64,000 nt of DNA from Rhodospirillaceae bacterium. Lineage in GTDB: Bacteria > Pseudomonadota > Alphaproteobacteria > SHVZ01. Shown piece by piece: positions 42,966 to 51,583 of this stretch (the stretch's first letter is position 1; the number at the start of each line of letters is the position of its first letter). The notes beneath the pieces are model-generated. The model did not search any database. It was not told the origin of the DNA and saw only the letters and a list, made by a program, of their open reading frames with translations. The stretch covers positions 28,247-92,246 of the forward strand of contig JAEULB010000100.1 in assembly GCA_016792585.1 (NCBI GenBank), read 5' to 3'. A program made the position numbers and the translations under genes.

Positions 42966-44344
42966 TCGTCTCCAATCGCGTCGCCATTCCGGGCGACCGG
43001 GCGCTGAAGGCGGGCGGCCTCGCCGTCGCGCTGAAGGAAGCGCTCGGGCCGTCCGGCGGACTCTGGTTCGGCTGGAGCGGCGACATCGTGGCGAAGCCGT
43101 CCGACGAGCCGACGCGCGCCAGCGACGGCCGCATGGAGTATGCGACGCTCGATCTTTCGGCTGAAGAGCACGAGACCTACTACGCCGGTTTCTCGAACGC
43201 GACGCTGTGGCCGCTGTTCCACTACCGGCTCGGGCTGATCGACTTCCGCCGCGCCCAGCTCAAGGGCTACCTCGCGGTCAATGCGCGGTACGCCCGCGCG
43301 CTCGCCGGCCTGATCCGCCCCGACGATACGATCTGGGTGCACGACTATCACTTCATCCCGCTCGCCGAGATGCTGCGAAGGCTCGGTGTCAGGAACCCGA
43401 TCGGCTTCTTTCTCCACATCCCCTTTCCGGCGCCGGAGGTGCTGTCGGCACTTCCAGGGTATGAGCAGCTGGCACACGCGCTTCTGGCCTACGACCTTGT
43501 CGGCTTCCAGACCGAGATCGATCGCCATGCCTTTGAACGCTGCGTGATCGAGCACGGCCAGGGAAGCCTGGATGCCCGCGGCCGTCTCGTCTCGGGCGAG
43601 CGCCGGGCCACCACCGGCGTGTTTCCGGTTGGCATCGACGTCGACGAGTTCGCAGCCTGGGCCAAGAAGGGTGAGACCGCGCGGGAGACGCGACAGCTGA
43701 CTGAAAGCCTGACCGGCCGCAAGCTGGTGATCGGCGTCGACCGTCTCGACTACTCGAAGGGCATTCCGAAGCGGCTGGAAGCGTTCGAGTCGCTGCTCAG
43801 CACTTGGTCGGAGCATCGCCGGAAGGTGACCTTTCTCCAGGTGACGCCGATCTCGCGCGGCGAGGTTGCCCAGTACAAGTCCCTGCGCAAGGAGCTGGAG
43901 GCGCTGGCCGGCCGCATCAACGGCAAGTACGCCGAGTTCGACTGGAATCCGATCCGCTATCTCAACAAGCCGGTCGCGCGTCCGACGCTCGCCGGATTCT
44001 ATCGCCACGCCCGCGTCGGGCTGGTCACGCCGCTTCGCGACGGCATGAATCTTGTCGCCAAGGAGTATGTCGCCGCGCAGGACCCGGAGAATCCCGGGGT
44101 GCTGGTGCTCTCGCACCTCGCCGGCGCGGCGCAGGAGCTCGACGCGGCGCTGCTGGTCAATCCGTTCGACCCCGAAGGCGTCGCCGAGGCGATCCACAAG
44201 GGCCTCGTGATGCCGACCGACGAGCGCCGCGACCGCTGGCGGCGGATGCGCACCGTGCTCGGCCACACGACCCAGCGCGACTGGAGCCGCCGTTTCCTGG
44301 CCGCGCTCGCCGATACCCGCACGCCTGCCCACGCCGCCGCCTGA
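42950..44344 (+). CDS. otsA: Alpha,alpha-trehalose-phosphate synthase
   Basis: A GT20 enzyme of 464 residues joining glucose-6-phosphate and UDP-glucose (or a similar sugar nucleotide). I place the start at a TTG (42950), 7 bases after a GGGAGG ribosome site and inside the end of the GH15 gene (16-base overlap). This gives the expected N-terminus MARLVIVSNRVAIP. Motifs HDYHFIPLAEML and GVDRLDYSKGIPKR fit OtsA. Longer start options would add non-coding residues. Third gene of the trehalose operon. Confidence 0.92.
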   Translation: MARLVIVSNRVAIPGDRALKAGGLAVALKEALGPSGGLWFGWSGDIVAKPSDEPTRASDGRMEYATLDLSAEEHETYYAGFSNATLWPLFHYRLGLIDFRRAQLKGYLAVNARYARALAGLIRPDDTIWVHDYHFIPLAEMLRRLGVRNPIGFFLHIPFPAPEVLSALPGYEQLAHALLAYDLVGFQTEIDRHAFERCVIEHGQGSLDARGRLVSGERRATTGVFPVGIDVDEFAAWAKKGETARETRQLTESLTGRKLVIGVDRLDYSKGIPKRLEAFESLLSTWSEHRRKVTFLQVTPISRGEVAQYKSLRKELEALAGRINGKYAEFDWNPIRYLNKPVARPTLAGFYRHARVGLVTPLRDGMNLVAKEYVAAQDPENPGVLVLSHLAGAAQELDAALLVNPFDPEGVAEAIHKGLVMPTDERRDRWRRMRTVLGHTTQRDWSRRFLAALADTRTPAHAAA

Positions 44345-44352
44345 ACGTCGGA

Positions 44353-44398
44353 TTGACGGACTTATCCCGCTCCTCTATTTTATGACTGACTGGTCAGT
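44353..44398 (+). promoter_or_regulatory. Promoter and TetR operator of the exporter operon
   Basis: TTGACG (44353-44358) and TATTTT (44376-44381) are spaced by 17 bases, a good sigma-70-type pair. The inverted repeat ACTGAC-TG-GTCAGT (44385-44398) follows directly where transcription should start and lies six bases before the ATG of the TetR gene. The regulator is therefore likely to block its own operon until a ligand binds. Confidence 0.72.
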
Positions 44399-44404
44399 AA
44401 GAAA

Positions 44405-45034
44405 ATGATCGCCAAGGCCACATCCCGTCCGCGCGGACGGCCCCGCAAGCTTGCAGGACCGGAAGACCTGCTGGCTGCGGCCTTGCGCGTTTTCTCCGAG
44501 CGCGGCTTCGCCGCCTCGCGTCTCGATGACGTGGCCCGCGAGGCCGGCGTCTCGAAGGCCGCGCTCTACCTCTACTTCGAGAGCAAGCAGGCGATCTTCG
44601 AGGCGCTGGTGCGCTCGGCCGTGGTGCCGAATGTCGAACGCCTCGAAGCGATGGTCGCGGGCTGGCGAGGAAGCGCCGCCGATCTGCTCCGCACTCTCGT
44701 CCAGGCGATCGCCCGCATCGTCGTCGACGGCGAGGTCGCCGCGTTCCCCAAGCTGATCATCGCCGAAGCCTCGAACTTCCCCGATCTGGCGAAGCTATAT
44801 CGGACGGCGGTGATCGAGCGGACCTTGGGCCTCCTCGCCTCGATCGTCAGGCGCGGCGTCGCAGCCGGTGAGTTCCGTCCGACCGATCCGGAGCTCGCGG
44901 CGCGGCTGGTGATCGCGCCGATCCTGTTCGCGTCGTTGTGGAAGACCTGCTTCGCGCGCCATGACAAGGTGCCCTTCGATCCGGCGCCGTTGCTCGAGCT
45001 TCATGTCGACACCTTGGTGAAGGGGCTCGCATGA
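44405..45034 (+). CDS. TetR-family regulator of the adjacent ABC exporter
   Basis: A 209-residue repressor. It has a basic N-terminal arm (SRPRGRPRK) and a helix-turn-helix (about residues 22-66, LDDVAREAGVSKAALYLYFESKQ). The C-terminal effector domain resembles the YbiH/TetR_C drug-type group. It overlaps the HlyD gene by four bases (ATGA), so regulator and pump form one autoregulated operon. The inducer is probably a substrate of the pump. Confidence 0.9.
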   Translation: MIAKATSRPRGRPRKLAGPEDLLAAALRVFSERGFAASRLDDVAREAGVSKAALYLYFESKQAIFEALVRSAVVPNVERLEAMVAGWRGSAADLLRTLVQAIARIVVDGEVAAFPKLIIAEASNFPDLAKLYRTAVIERTLGLLASIVRRGVAAGEFRPTDPELAARLVIAPILFASLWKTCFARHDKVPFDPAPLLELHVDTLVKGLA

Positions 45035-45972
45035 GACGCATCCTTCCGCTCGCCATCGCTCTGGTTCTTCTCGGCTGCGACGACGCACCGAAGCAGCGCG
45101 GCTATCTCGGATACGTCGAGGGCGAGCGCGTCGTCGTCGCGGCGCCGGAGGGCGGGTGGATCGAGGAAGTCTTCGTCGCCGAAGGCGATCAGGTATCGGT
45201 CGGCCAGAAGCTCTTCCGGCTGGAGGCGCGCCGCGAGACCGCGCAGCGCGACCAGGCCAAGGCGCGCCTCGACGAGATGGAATCGCGCCTCGCCAACCTG
45301 CTGACCGGCAAGCGCGTCGACGAGCTCAAGGCGATCGAGGCGCAGATCGCCCAGGCCGAGGCCAATCTCGCGCTCGGGAGGCGCGAGCTCGCGCGCCAGC
45401 AGGAGCTGGCGAGCTCGCCTGCCGCCAATCCGCGCCTGCTCGACCAGGCTCGGGCCACCGCGGCATCGGAGCAGGCGAAGCTGGCGGAGCTGCAGGCACA
45501 GCTCCGCGTCGCCAGGCTGCCGGCGCGCGAGGACGAGATCGCCGCCGCCAAGGCCCAGATGGACGCCGCCGCGGCCGAGCTTGCCGCGGCCGAGATACGG
45601 CTCGGGGACCGGACCGTCGCGGCGCGTGTTGCCGGCCGGATCGAGCGCCTGGTTCGCCGTGCGGGAGAACTGGCACCCTCCGGCGGCAGCGTCGTCAGCC
45701 TGATGCCGCCGGAAACCGTGCATGCGCGCGTGTTCGTGCCCGAGACCGCGCTGGCGCAGCTTCGCATCGGAACGCTGCTGGCGCTCGCCTGCGACGGCTG
45801 CCCGCGCGATCTCCAGGCCCAGGTGACCTTCGTCGCCGGCGAAGCCGAGTTCACGCCGCCGGTGATCTATGCGGTCGAGAGCCGGCGGAAGCTGGTCTAT
45901 CTGGTGAAGGCGAAGCCGTCGGCCGCTGTCCTGAAACCGGGTCAGCCGATCGAGGCACGGCCCTTGCCATGA
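45031..45972 (+). CDS. HlyD-family periplasmic adaptor of an ABC exporter
   Basis: A 313-residue membrane-fusion protein similar to YbhG. A lipobox LLGC (Cys 16) suggests lipid anchoring. It has a biotinyl-lipoyl-like segment (about 38-65), a long coiled coil (about 70-190) with EAQIAQAEANLALGRREL and a beta-barrel region after residue 200. It would link the inner-membrane pump to an outer-membrane channel. It overlaps the ATPase gene by four bases. Confidence 0.88.
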   Translation: MRRILPLAIALVLLGCDDAPKQRGYLGYVEGERVVVAAPEGGWIEEVFVAEGDQVSVGQKLFRLEARRETAQRDQAKARLDEMESRLANLLTGKRVDELKAIEAQIAQAEANLALGRRELARQQELASSPAANPRLLDQARATAASEQAKLAELQAQLRVARLPAREDEIAAAKAQMDAAAAELAAAEIRLGDRTVAARVAGRIERLVRRAGELAPSGGSVVSLMPPETVHARVFVPETALAQLRIGTLLALACDGCPRDLQAQVTFVAGEAEFTPPVIYAVESRRKLVYLVKAKPSAAVLKPGQPIEARPLP

Positions 45973-46913
45973 GTGACCTCGCGATCGACGTCGAGGGCCT
46001 GACCAAGCGCTTCGGCGCGCGGACCGTCGTCGACAACGTGTCGCTCAAGATACCGGCTGGCGAGGTCTGGGGCTTCCTCGGCCCCAACGGCAGCGGCAAG
46101 ACGACGACGATCCGGATGCTGTGCGGGCTGCTGAAGCCCGACGGCGGACACGGCACCTGCCTCGGGCTCGACATCCTGACGCAGGCCGAGGCGATCAAGC
46201 GCCAGGTCGGCTACATGACCCAGCGCTTCAGCTTCTACGAAGACCTGACGGTCCGGGAGAATCTCGACTTCGTCGCGCGCCTCTATGCGCTGCCGAACCG
46301 CCGCGAGCAGGTCGAACGCACGATGCAGCGGGTCGGGCTCTCCGATCGGCGCAGCCAGCTCGCGGGCTCGCTCTCCGGCGGCTGGAAGCAGCGCCTCGCG
46401 CTCGCTGCCTGCATGATGCACGCGCCGAAGCTCCTTCTGCTCGACGAGCCGACCGCCGGCGTCGATCCGCAGGCGCGCCGCGAGTTCTGGGAGCAGATCC
46501 ACGCACTGGCGCGCGAGGGCGTCACCGTGCTGGTCTCGACCCACTACATGGACGAGGCCGAGCGCTGCGACCGCATCGCCTATATCGCCTATGGCAAGCT
46601 GCTCGCGGTCGGCACGGTCGAGGAGGTGGTGGCGGGCGCCAGGCTCTCGACCTGGGTCGCGACCGGCCCCGGTCGCGACAAGATCGCGACGATGCTCGCG
46701 AAAGCCCCCGGGATCGGCACCGCGGTCTTCGGTCCATCCCTGCATGTGAGCTCGGCCGATCCGGCGGCGCTGCGTCGCGCGATCGAGCCGCTGATGGGCG
46801 ATCCGCACGTGACCTGGCGGGAGACGACGGCGAGTCTCGAGGATGTCTTCATCCACCTGATCCAGGACGCCACCGTCGCCCAGGCGAAGGAAGCACAGGA
46901 TAGGGCGGCGTGA
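45969..46913 (+). CDS. ABC exporter ATPase subunit
   Basis: A 314-residue ATPase with Walker A GPNGSGKTT, signature LSGGWKQRLALA (a variant of LSGGQ), Walker B LLLLDEPTAGVD and the H-loop STHYMDEAE. It belongs to the ABC-2 multidrug group (YbhF or NatA-like), but with a single nucleotide domain rather than two as in YbhF. It energises the adjacent permease, whose start overlaps its stop. Confidence 0.93.
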   Translation: MSDLAIDVEGLTKRFGARTVVDNVSLKIPAGEVWGFLGPNGSGKTTTIRMLCGLLKPDGGHGTCLGLDILTQAEAIKRQVGYMTQRFSFYEDLTVRENLDFVARLYALPNRREQVERTMQRVGLSDRRSQLAGSLSGGWKQRLALAACMMHAPKLLLLDEPTAGVDPQARREFWEQIHALAREGVTVLVSTHYMDEAERCDRIAYIAYGKLLAVGTVEEVVAGARLSTWVATGPGRDKIATMLAKAPGIGTAVFGPSLHVSSADPAALRRAIEPLMGDPHVTWRETTASLEDVFIHLIQDATVAQAKEAQDRAA

Positions 46914-48028
46914 TGCTGGCGTCCCTGGCCCGCGTCGTCGCGGTGACGCTGAAGGAGATGATCCAGCTCAAGCGGGATCGCTTCACCTTCGGCATGATCC
47001 TCGGCATCCCGGTGATGCAGCTCCTGCTGTTCGGCTATGCGATCAACGCCGATCCGAAGCAGCTGCCGACCGCGCTCGTCTCGCGCGATCCGGGCCAGGT
47101 CGAGCGCAGTATCGTCGGCGCGCTGGAGCGTTCCGGCTATTTCCGTGTCGTCGCCCAGGTCACCGGCGAGCCGGAGGTCGAGCGGCTGATCGCTGCCGGC
47201 GACGTCGCCTTCGTCGTCACCATTCCCGACGGCTTCACCCGTGATCTCCTGAAGGGCGAGCGCGCGCAGATCCTGATCGAGGCGGACGCGACCGATCCGG
47301 CGGCAACCTCGAACGCGGTCGCGGCCCTCAACCAGCTTCCGCGATCGGCGCTCCGCCACGACCTGCCGGCGTTGGCGACCGAGCCCGCCTTCGATGTCGT
47401 GATCCACCGGCGCTACAACCCGGAAGGTCTCACCGCCTACAACATCGTACCTGGCCTGCTCGGCGTGATCCTGACCATGACCATGGTGCTGATGACCTCG
47501 CTCGCGGTCACCCGCGAGACCGAGCGCGGCACGATGGAGAACCTGCTGGCGATGCCTTTGCGCCCGGCCGAGGTGATGGCCGGCAAGATCCTGCCCTACA
47601 TCGTCATCGGCTATGCGCAGGTGGGCGTCGTGCTGGTCGCCGCCCGATATCTGTTCGCGGTGCCGATGCTGGGCTCGCTCGGCCTTCTGACGCTGGCGCT
47701 GCTGGCCTTCCTGCTGGCGAACCTCGCGGTCGGCCTCACCTTCTCGGCGATCGCCCGCAACCAGCTGCAGGCGATGCAGATGACGTTCTTCTTCTTCCTG
47801 CCTTCGATGCTGCTCTCGGGATTCATGTTCCCGTTCCGCGGAATGCCGGGCTGGGCCCAGGGGATCGGCGAGGTGTTGCCGCTGACGCATTTCCTCCGGA
47901 TCGTCCGCGGCATCCTGCTGAAAGGGAACGGGGCGATCGAGATCTGGCCGGAGGTCTGGCCGCTGCTCGCCTTCGCCGCCATCGCCTGGACGGTGGCGAT
48001 CCTTCGCTACCGCCGTACGCTGGACTAG
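46913..48028 (+). CDS. ABC-2 type exporter permease
   Basis: A 371-residue membrane protein with one N-terminal helix, a large extracytoplasmic loop (about residues 50-170) and five C-terminal helices, the ABC-2 (YbhS/YhhJ) plan. The segment IVPGLLGVILTMTMVLMTSLAVTRETERGTMENLL is family-typical. GTG at 46910 is an alternative start. Only one permease is present, unlike YbhS plus YbhR, so a homodimer is expected. The stop shares CTAG with the convergent MarR gene. Confidence 0.9.
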   Translation: MLASLARVVAVTLKEMIQLKRDRFTFGMILGIPVMQLLLFGYAINADPKQLPTALVSRDPGQVERSIVGALERSGYFRVVAQVTGEPEVERLIAAGDVAFVVTIPDGFTRDLLKGERAQILIEADATDPAATSNAVAALNQLPRSALRHDLPALATEPAFDVVIHRRYNPEGLTAYNIVPGLLGVILTMTMVLMTSLAVTRETERGTMENLLAMPLRPAEVMAGKILPYIVIGYAQVGVVLVAARYLFAVPMLGSLGLLTLALLAFLLANLAVGLTFSAIARNQLQAMQMTFFFFLPSMLLSGFMFPFRGMPGWAQGIGEVLPLTHFLRIVRGILLKGNGAIEIWPEVWPLLAFAAIAWTVAILRYRRTLD

Positions 48029-48546
48029 CCGTTCGCGCCGTCCGGCGAGCCCACATCGGCAGCGCCGGGGCCGGTCTCGAAATGCGAGACCACCCGGCCA
48101 AGGAGCGCCAGGAACACGGCGCGCTCCTCCGCGCTCAAGGCCGCGAGCAGGGTGCCCGAGGTGCCGGAGGACTTCTGCTGAACCTGTTGCAGCATCGACT
48201 CGCCCTCGCGGGTCAGCGCCAGCACGCGCCGCCGGCGGTCGGACTCGCCGATGTCGCGGGCGACGAAACCGCGGCTCTCCAGCGTCGCCACCACGGTGCC
48301 GGTGGTCGAGCGGTCGAGGCGCAGCAGCTTCGCCAAGGTCACCTGGTCGATGCTGGGATAGCGCTTCAGGATGTAGAGGACGCCGAACTGCGTGTTGGTC
48401 AGGCCAAGCTCGCCGGCATGCGCCTGGAACACCGAGATGGTGATCTGGTGCGCGCGCCGGATCATGAACCCGGGCCGGCCGTAGAGATCGGCCAGGCGCT
48501 CGGGCGCGGTCGACAGCGGGTCGTCCTCGAGATCGATCATCGACAT
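48025..48546 (-). CDS. MarR-family transcriptional regulator
   Basis: A 173-residue dimeric winged-helix regulator. The HTH (about residues 65-95, QVTLAKLLRLDRSTTGTVVATLESRGF) and wing RDIGESDRRRRVLALT are typical. Ligands of the family are often phenolic compounds or oxidants. It points towards the exporter operon end and lies just downstream of the EamA gene on the same strand. Its target genes are not evident. Confidence 0.9.
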   Translation of the reverse strand: MSMIDLEDDPLSTAPERLADLYGRPGFMIRRAHQITISVFQAHAGELGLTNTQFGVLYILKRYPSIDQVTLAKLLRLDRSTTGTVVATLESRGFVARDIGESDRRRRVLALTREGESMLQQVQQKSSGTSGTLLAALSAEERAVFLALLGRVVSHFETGPGAADVGSPDGANG

Positions 48547-48580
48547 GGCCGGAACCTAGCCGAGGTTTCGCCGCGATGCA

Positions 48581-49483
48581 TCACCGAAGGATCAGCAGCA
48601 CGACGCTGCCGGCGACCAGCAGGATGCCGGCGGTCTCGCCTGCCGTCGCCCGCTCGCGGAAGATCAGATGCGAGGCGAGGTAGGTGAACACCAGCTCGAC
48701 CTGGCCGAGCGCCCGCACCAGCGCCGCGTTCTCCAGCGTCATGCCGAAAAACCACCCGCAGGACCCCAGCACCGACAGCAGCCCGACCGGGAAGGTCTTC
48801 GGCCAGAGGCGGAAGACCTCGACGATCTGGCGCCGGTCGCGGACCAGCAGGTAGGCGGCCATCATCATCGCCTGCATCGTCGTGATCGAGGCGAGGGTGA
48901 CGGCGGCGCGCTCCAGCTCGTTGCCATCGGGAAGGGCGAGCGCCGAGGCGCGGATCGCGACCGCGCAGATGCCGAACAGCGTGCCGGACCCGAGACCCAC
49001 CAGCGCCGCCTTCCGCGCACCTTCGTCCTTCCATGATCCGGCTCCGGCCGCCGCCGCCCGCGACATCACGACGATGCCGACGAAGCCGATCACGATCGCG
49101 CCCCAGCCCCAGAAGTCGAGGTGCTCGCCGAGGATCAGGACGGCGAGGAGGGCCGCCTGCAGAGTCTCGGTCTTCGAGTAGGTCGTGCCGACGACGAAGC
49201 TGCGGTAGGTGAAGGCGCGGATCAGCAGCGAGGTCGCGGCGATCTGGGTGAGGCCGCCGATCGCGCCGTAGACCAGCGAGGCCGCGTTCGGCATCGGCAG
49301 CTCGCGCCCGAAGCCCTTCGCCAGCAGGACGAGGATCAGGATCGCGATCGGGGCGCCGTAGACGTAGCGGATGAAATTGGCGCCCTCGGCCGAGAGCGAC
49401 TTGGTCAGCCGCTTCTGCAATGCTGTGCGCAGGCACTGCAGGAACGCCGCCGCGATCGTCACCGGTATCCAGAGATCCGCCAT
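48581..49483 (-). CDS. EamA/DMT-family transporter
   Basis: A 300-residue inner-membrane carrier with ten hydrophobic helices arranged as two five-helix halves. Family motifs: ALQKRLTKSLSAEGANFIRY in half one and VELVFTYLASHLIFRERATAGE at the start of the last helices. It could export amino acids or other small metabolites. Cargo unknown. It is followed by the MarR gene after 34 bases, so the two may be co-transcribed. Confidence 0.85.
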   Translation of the reverse strand: MADLWIPVTIAAAFLQCLRTALQKRLTKSLSAEGANFIRYVYGAPIAILILVLLAKGFGRELPMPNAASLVYGAIGGLTQIAATSLLIRAFTYRSFVVGTTYSKTETLQAALLAVLILGEHLDFWGWGAIVIGFVGIVVMSRAAAAGAGSWKDEGARKAALVGLGSGTLFGICAVAIRASALALPDGNELERAAVTLASITTMQAMMMAAYLLVRDRRQIVEVFRLWPKTFPVGLLSVLGSCGWFFGMTLENAALVRALGQVELVFTYLASHLIFRERATAGETAGILLVAGSVVLLILR

Positions 49484-49551
49484 CTGCCGCCCGACCCTGA
49501 AGGGGGCGGCAGACTAAGCGGAGGAGCTTACCCAAGCCAAGAGACGATATC

Positions 49552-51570
49552 TCAGCGGTTGAGCAGGTTCCGGAGGCCCCCCAGCGGGTTCTGCGCCGGC
49601 GCCTGCTGGCCCTGGGCCGGCTGCTGCTGCTGACCCGCGGCCGGCGGGTTGCTCGACGCACCCGGCAGCGTCACGCCCGGGATCGCGGGGATGGCGCCCT
49701 TCAGGGCGTCCAGCGCCCGCGACGGATCGACACGGATCAGCGCCGCCAGGTCCGGACGGTAGCTGAGATTGTCCCAGGGCCCTTTCACGTCGACCGGCAC
49801 CATGATGCCCGAGGCCTGCATCTGGCCGCCCTGGCCTTCGGTCGACATCACCGCTTTCGGCTCGACCCGATAGTCGAGCGTCTTCTGCGGCAGGTTGACC
49901 GTGCCCTTGCCTTCGACCCTGAGCAGCGGCGACTTCAGCGCGAAGTCGTTGTTGCGCACGATGCCCTGCTGGATCGTGTAGGTGCCGCCGAGTTCGGCGA
50001 AGTCGGTCTTCTGCGACTCCTGCGACTTCGGATCGAGGAAGGCGTTGGCGACGTTCCGCACCATCGCCGCCAGGTTGATGCCCTTGATCGCGCCGTCGGT
50101 GAAGGCGGCCTTTCCGTCGCCGTTCATCGAGGAGACCATCTCCTTCTGCGACTTGCCGCGCGAGGCGACGTGCGTCTCCATGCCGAAGGTGCCGGTGAGC
50201 CGCTTGAAGTCCGCGGCGGCCGTGAGGATCGGTTCGGCCTGCACGCCGGCGAGCGTGATCCGCGCGTCGAGCTCCGGCACCGGTTTCGAGCCGTCGAGGA
50301 TCACCGTCGCCTTGCCGGCGCCCTGGTAGAGCGCGAGCTCTGTCAGGTCGAGCGCGAGCCGGCCGTCCTTCAGCTGCGCCTTCACCACGCCCTTGCCGAT
50401 CTCGATCTTCCGGATCACGAGGCCGCCGACCGTGAGGTCGAGATCGGCATTGGCGGCGCGGAGCGGCGAAAGGTCGATCGGATCCTCGCTCCAGCCCTGC
50501 TGGCCTCCCTGCGCGGGCGCGCTGGCGCCGCTTCGCTGTGCCGGCGCTTCCGGCGGCAGGTAGGGATTGATGTCGAGCTTCTCGAGCGCCAGCTTCGCCT
50601 GCAGATAGGGCTTCGGCCCGGACGTATCGACCGAGAGGTCACCCGATCCCTTGATCTGGTCGAGCGACACCTTGGCACCGGTGAAGGTGTGCTTGGCGCC
50701 CTGGCGCTCGACCTTGCCTGAGATCGAGAGCGCGCCCATCGTGTTCGGCCGCGCGTCGATCGGCGATCCGACCCACGCGGCGAGATCCTTGACCGACGGG
50801 ATCGCGAGATCGACATCGCCCTGGACGCGGCCGGCGCCGGCGGTCGCGACCTGACCCTTGAATCCCAGCTTCACCGGGTCGCCGCCGAGAAGCAGCGTGA
50901 CGTTGGCCGGCTGCCCTGCCATCACCGCGCGCGGCTTGTCGACGTCGAGCTTCACCGTCAGCGGCTTGCCGTGCCAGGTGGCGCCGCCGTCGAGCTTCAT
51001 CGGCTTGTCGAGGTTCGGGAGGTCGAGCGTCGCGTTGATGGCAGTGACCTCTTCCTTGGTGTTGCTGCGCTGATCGATATAGGTGATGCGGCCGTCCTTC
51101 AGCTTGACCTCGCCGAGGCGGATGTCGCCGGGCGACGCCGAGCCTCCGGAAGCCTGGGTCTGCGCCGGCGCACCCGCCTGCGGCGTGCCCATCACCCAGT
51201 TGCCGCGGCCCTGGCGATCGATCTCGAGCACGATCTGCGGCTCCTCGAGCACGAAGCTGTCGATCTCGAGCCCGCCGCGAAGCAGCGGGAACAGCTTGAC
51301 CGCGACCTTGAGGCTCTTGAGCCGCGCCATGTCCGGCGTCGAGGCGCCCTGCGCGTTGGCGAAGGTGACGTCCTTCGCCTCGATCGCGACTGCCGGGAAC
51401 AGCGACAGGCTCATGCCGCCCTTGATCGCGAGAGTGCGTCCCGTCGCGTCCTTGGCGCGGGCCTCGATCTGGTCCTTGTAGACCGAGACCGGAATGAAGA
51501 ACGGCGCGGCGATGGCGGCCACGATGATCACGACCACCAATGCTGCGACAGCGATGAGAAGCTTCTTCAT
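49552..51570 (-). CDS. AsmA-family envelope protein
   Basis: A 672-residue inner-membrane-anchored periplasmic protein. Residues 5-28 form the N-terminal membrane helix; the AsmA domain follows (GGMSLSLFPAVAIEAKDVTFANA) and the AsmA_2/DUF-type C-terminal region includes YRVEPKAV and VPVDVKGPWDNLSYRPDL. A Gln/Pro/Ala-rich tail ends the protein. Family knowledge links these proteins to phospholipid transport and outer-membrane assembly. The ATG at 51570 is chosen for its membrane helix and GGGAGA site; a longer frame upstream is unsupported. Confidence 0.9.
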   Translation of the reverse strand: MKKLLIAVAALVVVIIVAAIAAPFFIPVSVYKDQIEARAKDATGRTLAIKGGMSLSLFPAVAIEAKDVTFANAQGASTPDMARLKSLKVAVKLFPLLRGGLEIDSFVLEEPQIVLEIDRQGRGNWVMGTPQAGAPAQTQASGGSASPGDIRLGEVKLKDGRITYIDQRSNTKEEVTAINATLDLPNLDKPMKLDGGATWHGKPLTVKLDVDKPRAVMAGQPANVTLLLGGDPVKLGFKGQVATAGAGRVQGDVDLAIPSVKDLAAWVGSPIDARPNTMGALSISGKVERQGAKHTFTGAKVSLDQIKGSGDLSVDTSGPKPYLQAKLALEKLDINPYLPPEAPAQRSGASAPAQGGQQGWSEDPIDLSPLRAANADLDLTVGGLVIRKIEIGKGVVKAQLKDGRLALDLTELALYQGAGKATVILDGSKPVPELDARITLAGVQAEPILTAAADFKRLTGTFGMETHVASRGKSQKEMVSSMNGDGKAAFTDGAIKGINLAAMVRNVANAFLDPKSQESQKTDFAELGGTYTIQQGIVRNNDFALKSPLLRVEGKGTVNLPQKTLDYRVEPKAVMSTEGQGGQMQASGIMVPVDVKGPWDNLSYRPDLAALIRVDPSRALDALKGAIPAIPGVTLPGASSNPPAAGQQQQPAQGQQAPAQNPLGGLRNLLNR

Positions 51571-51583
51571 CAGCGTTCTCCCT

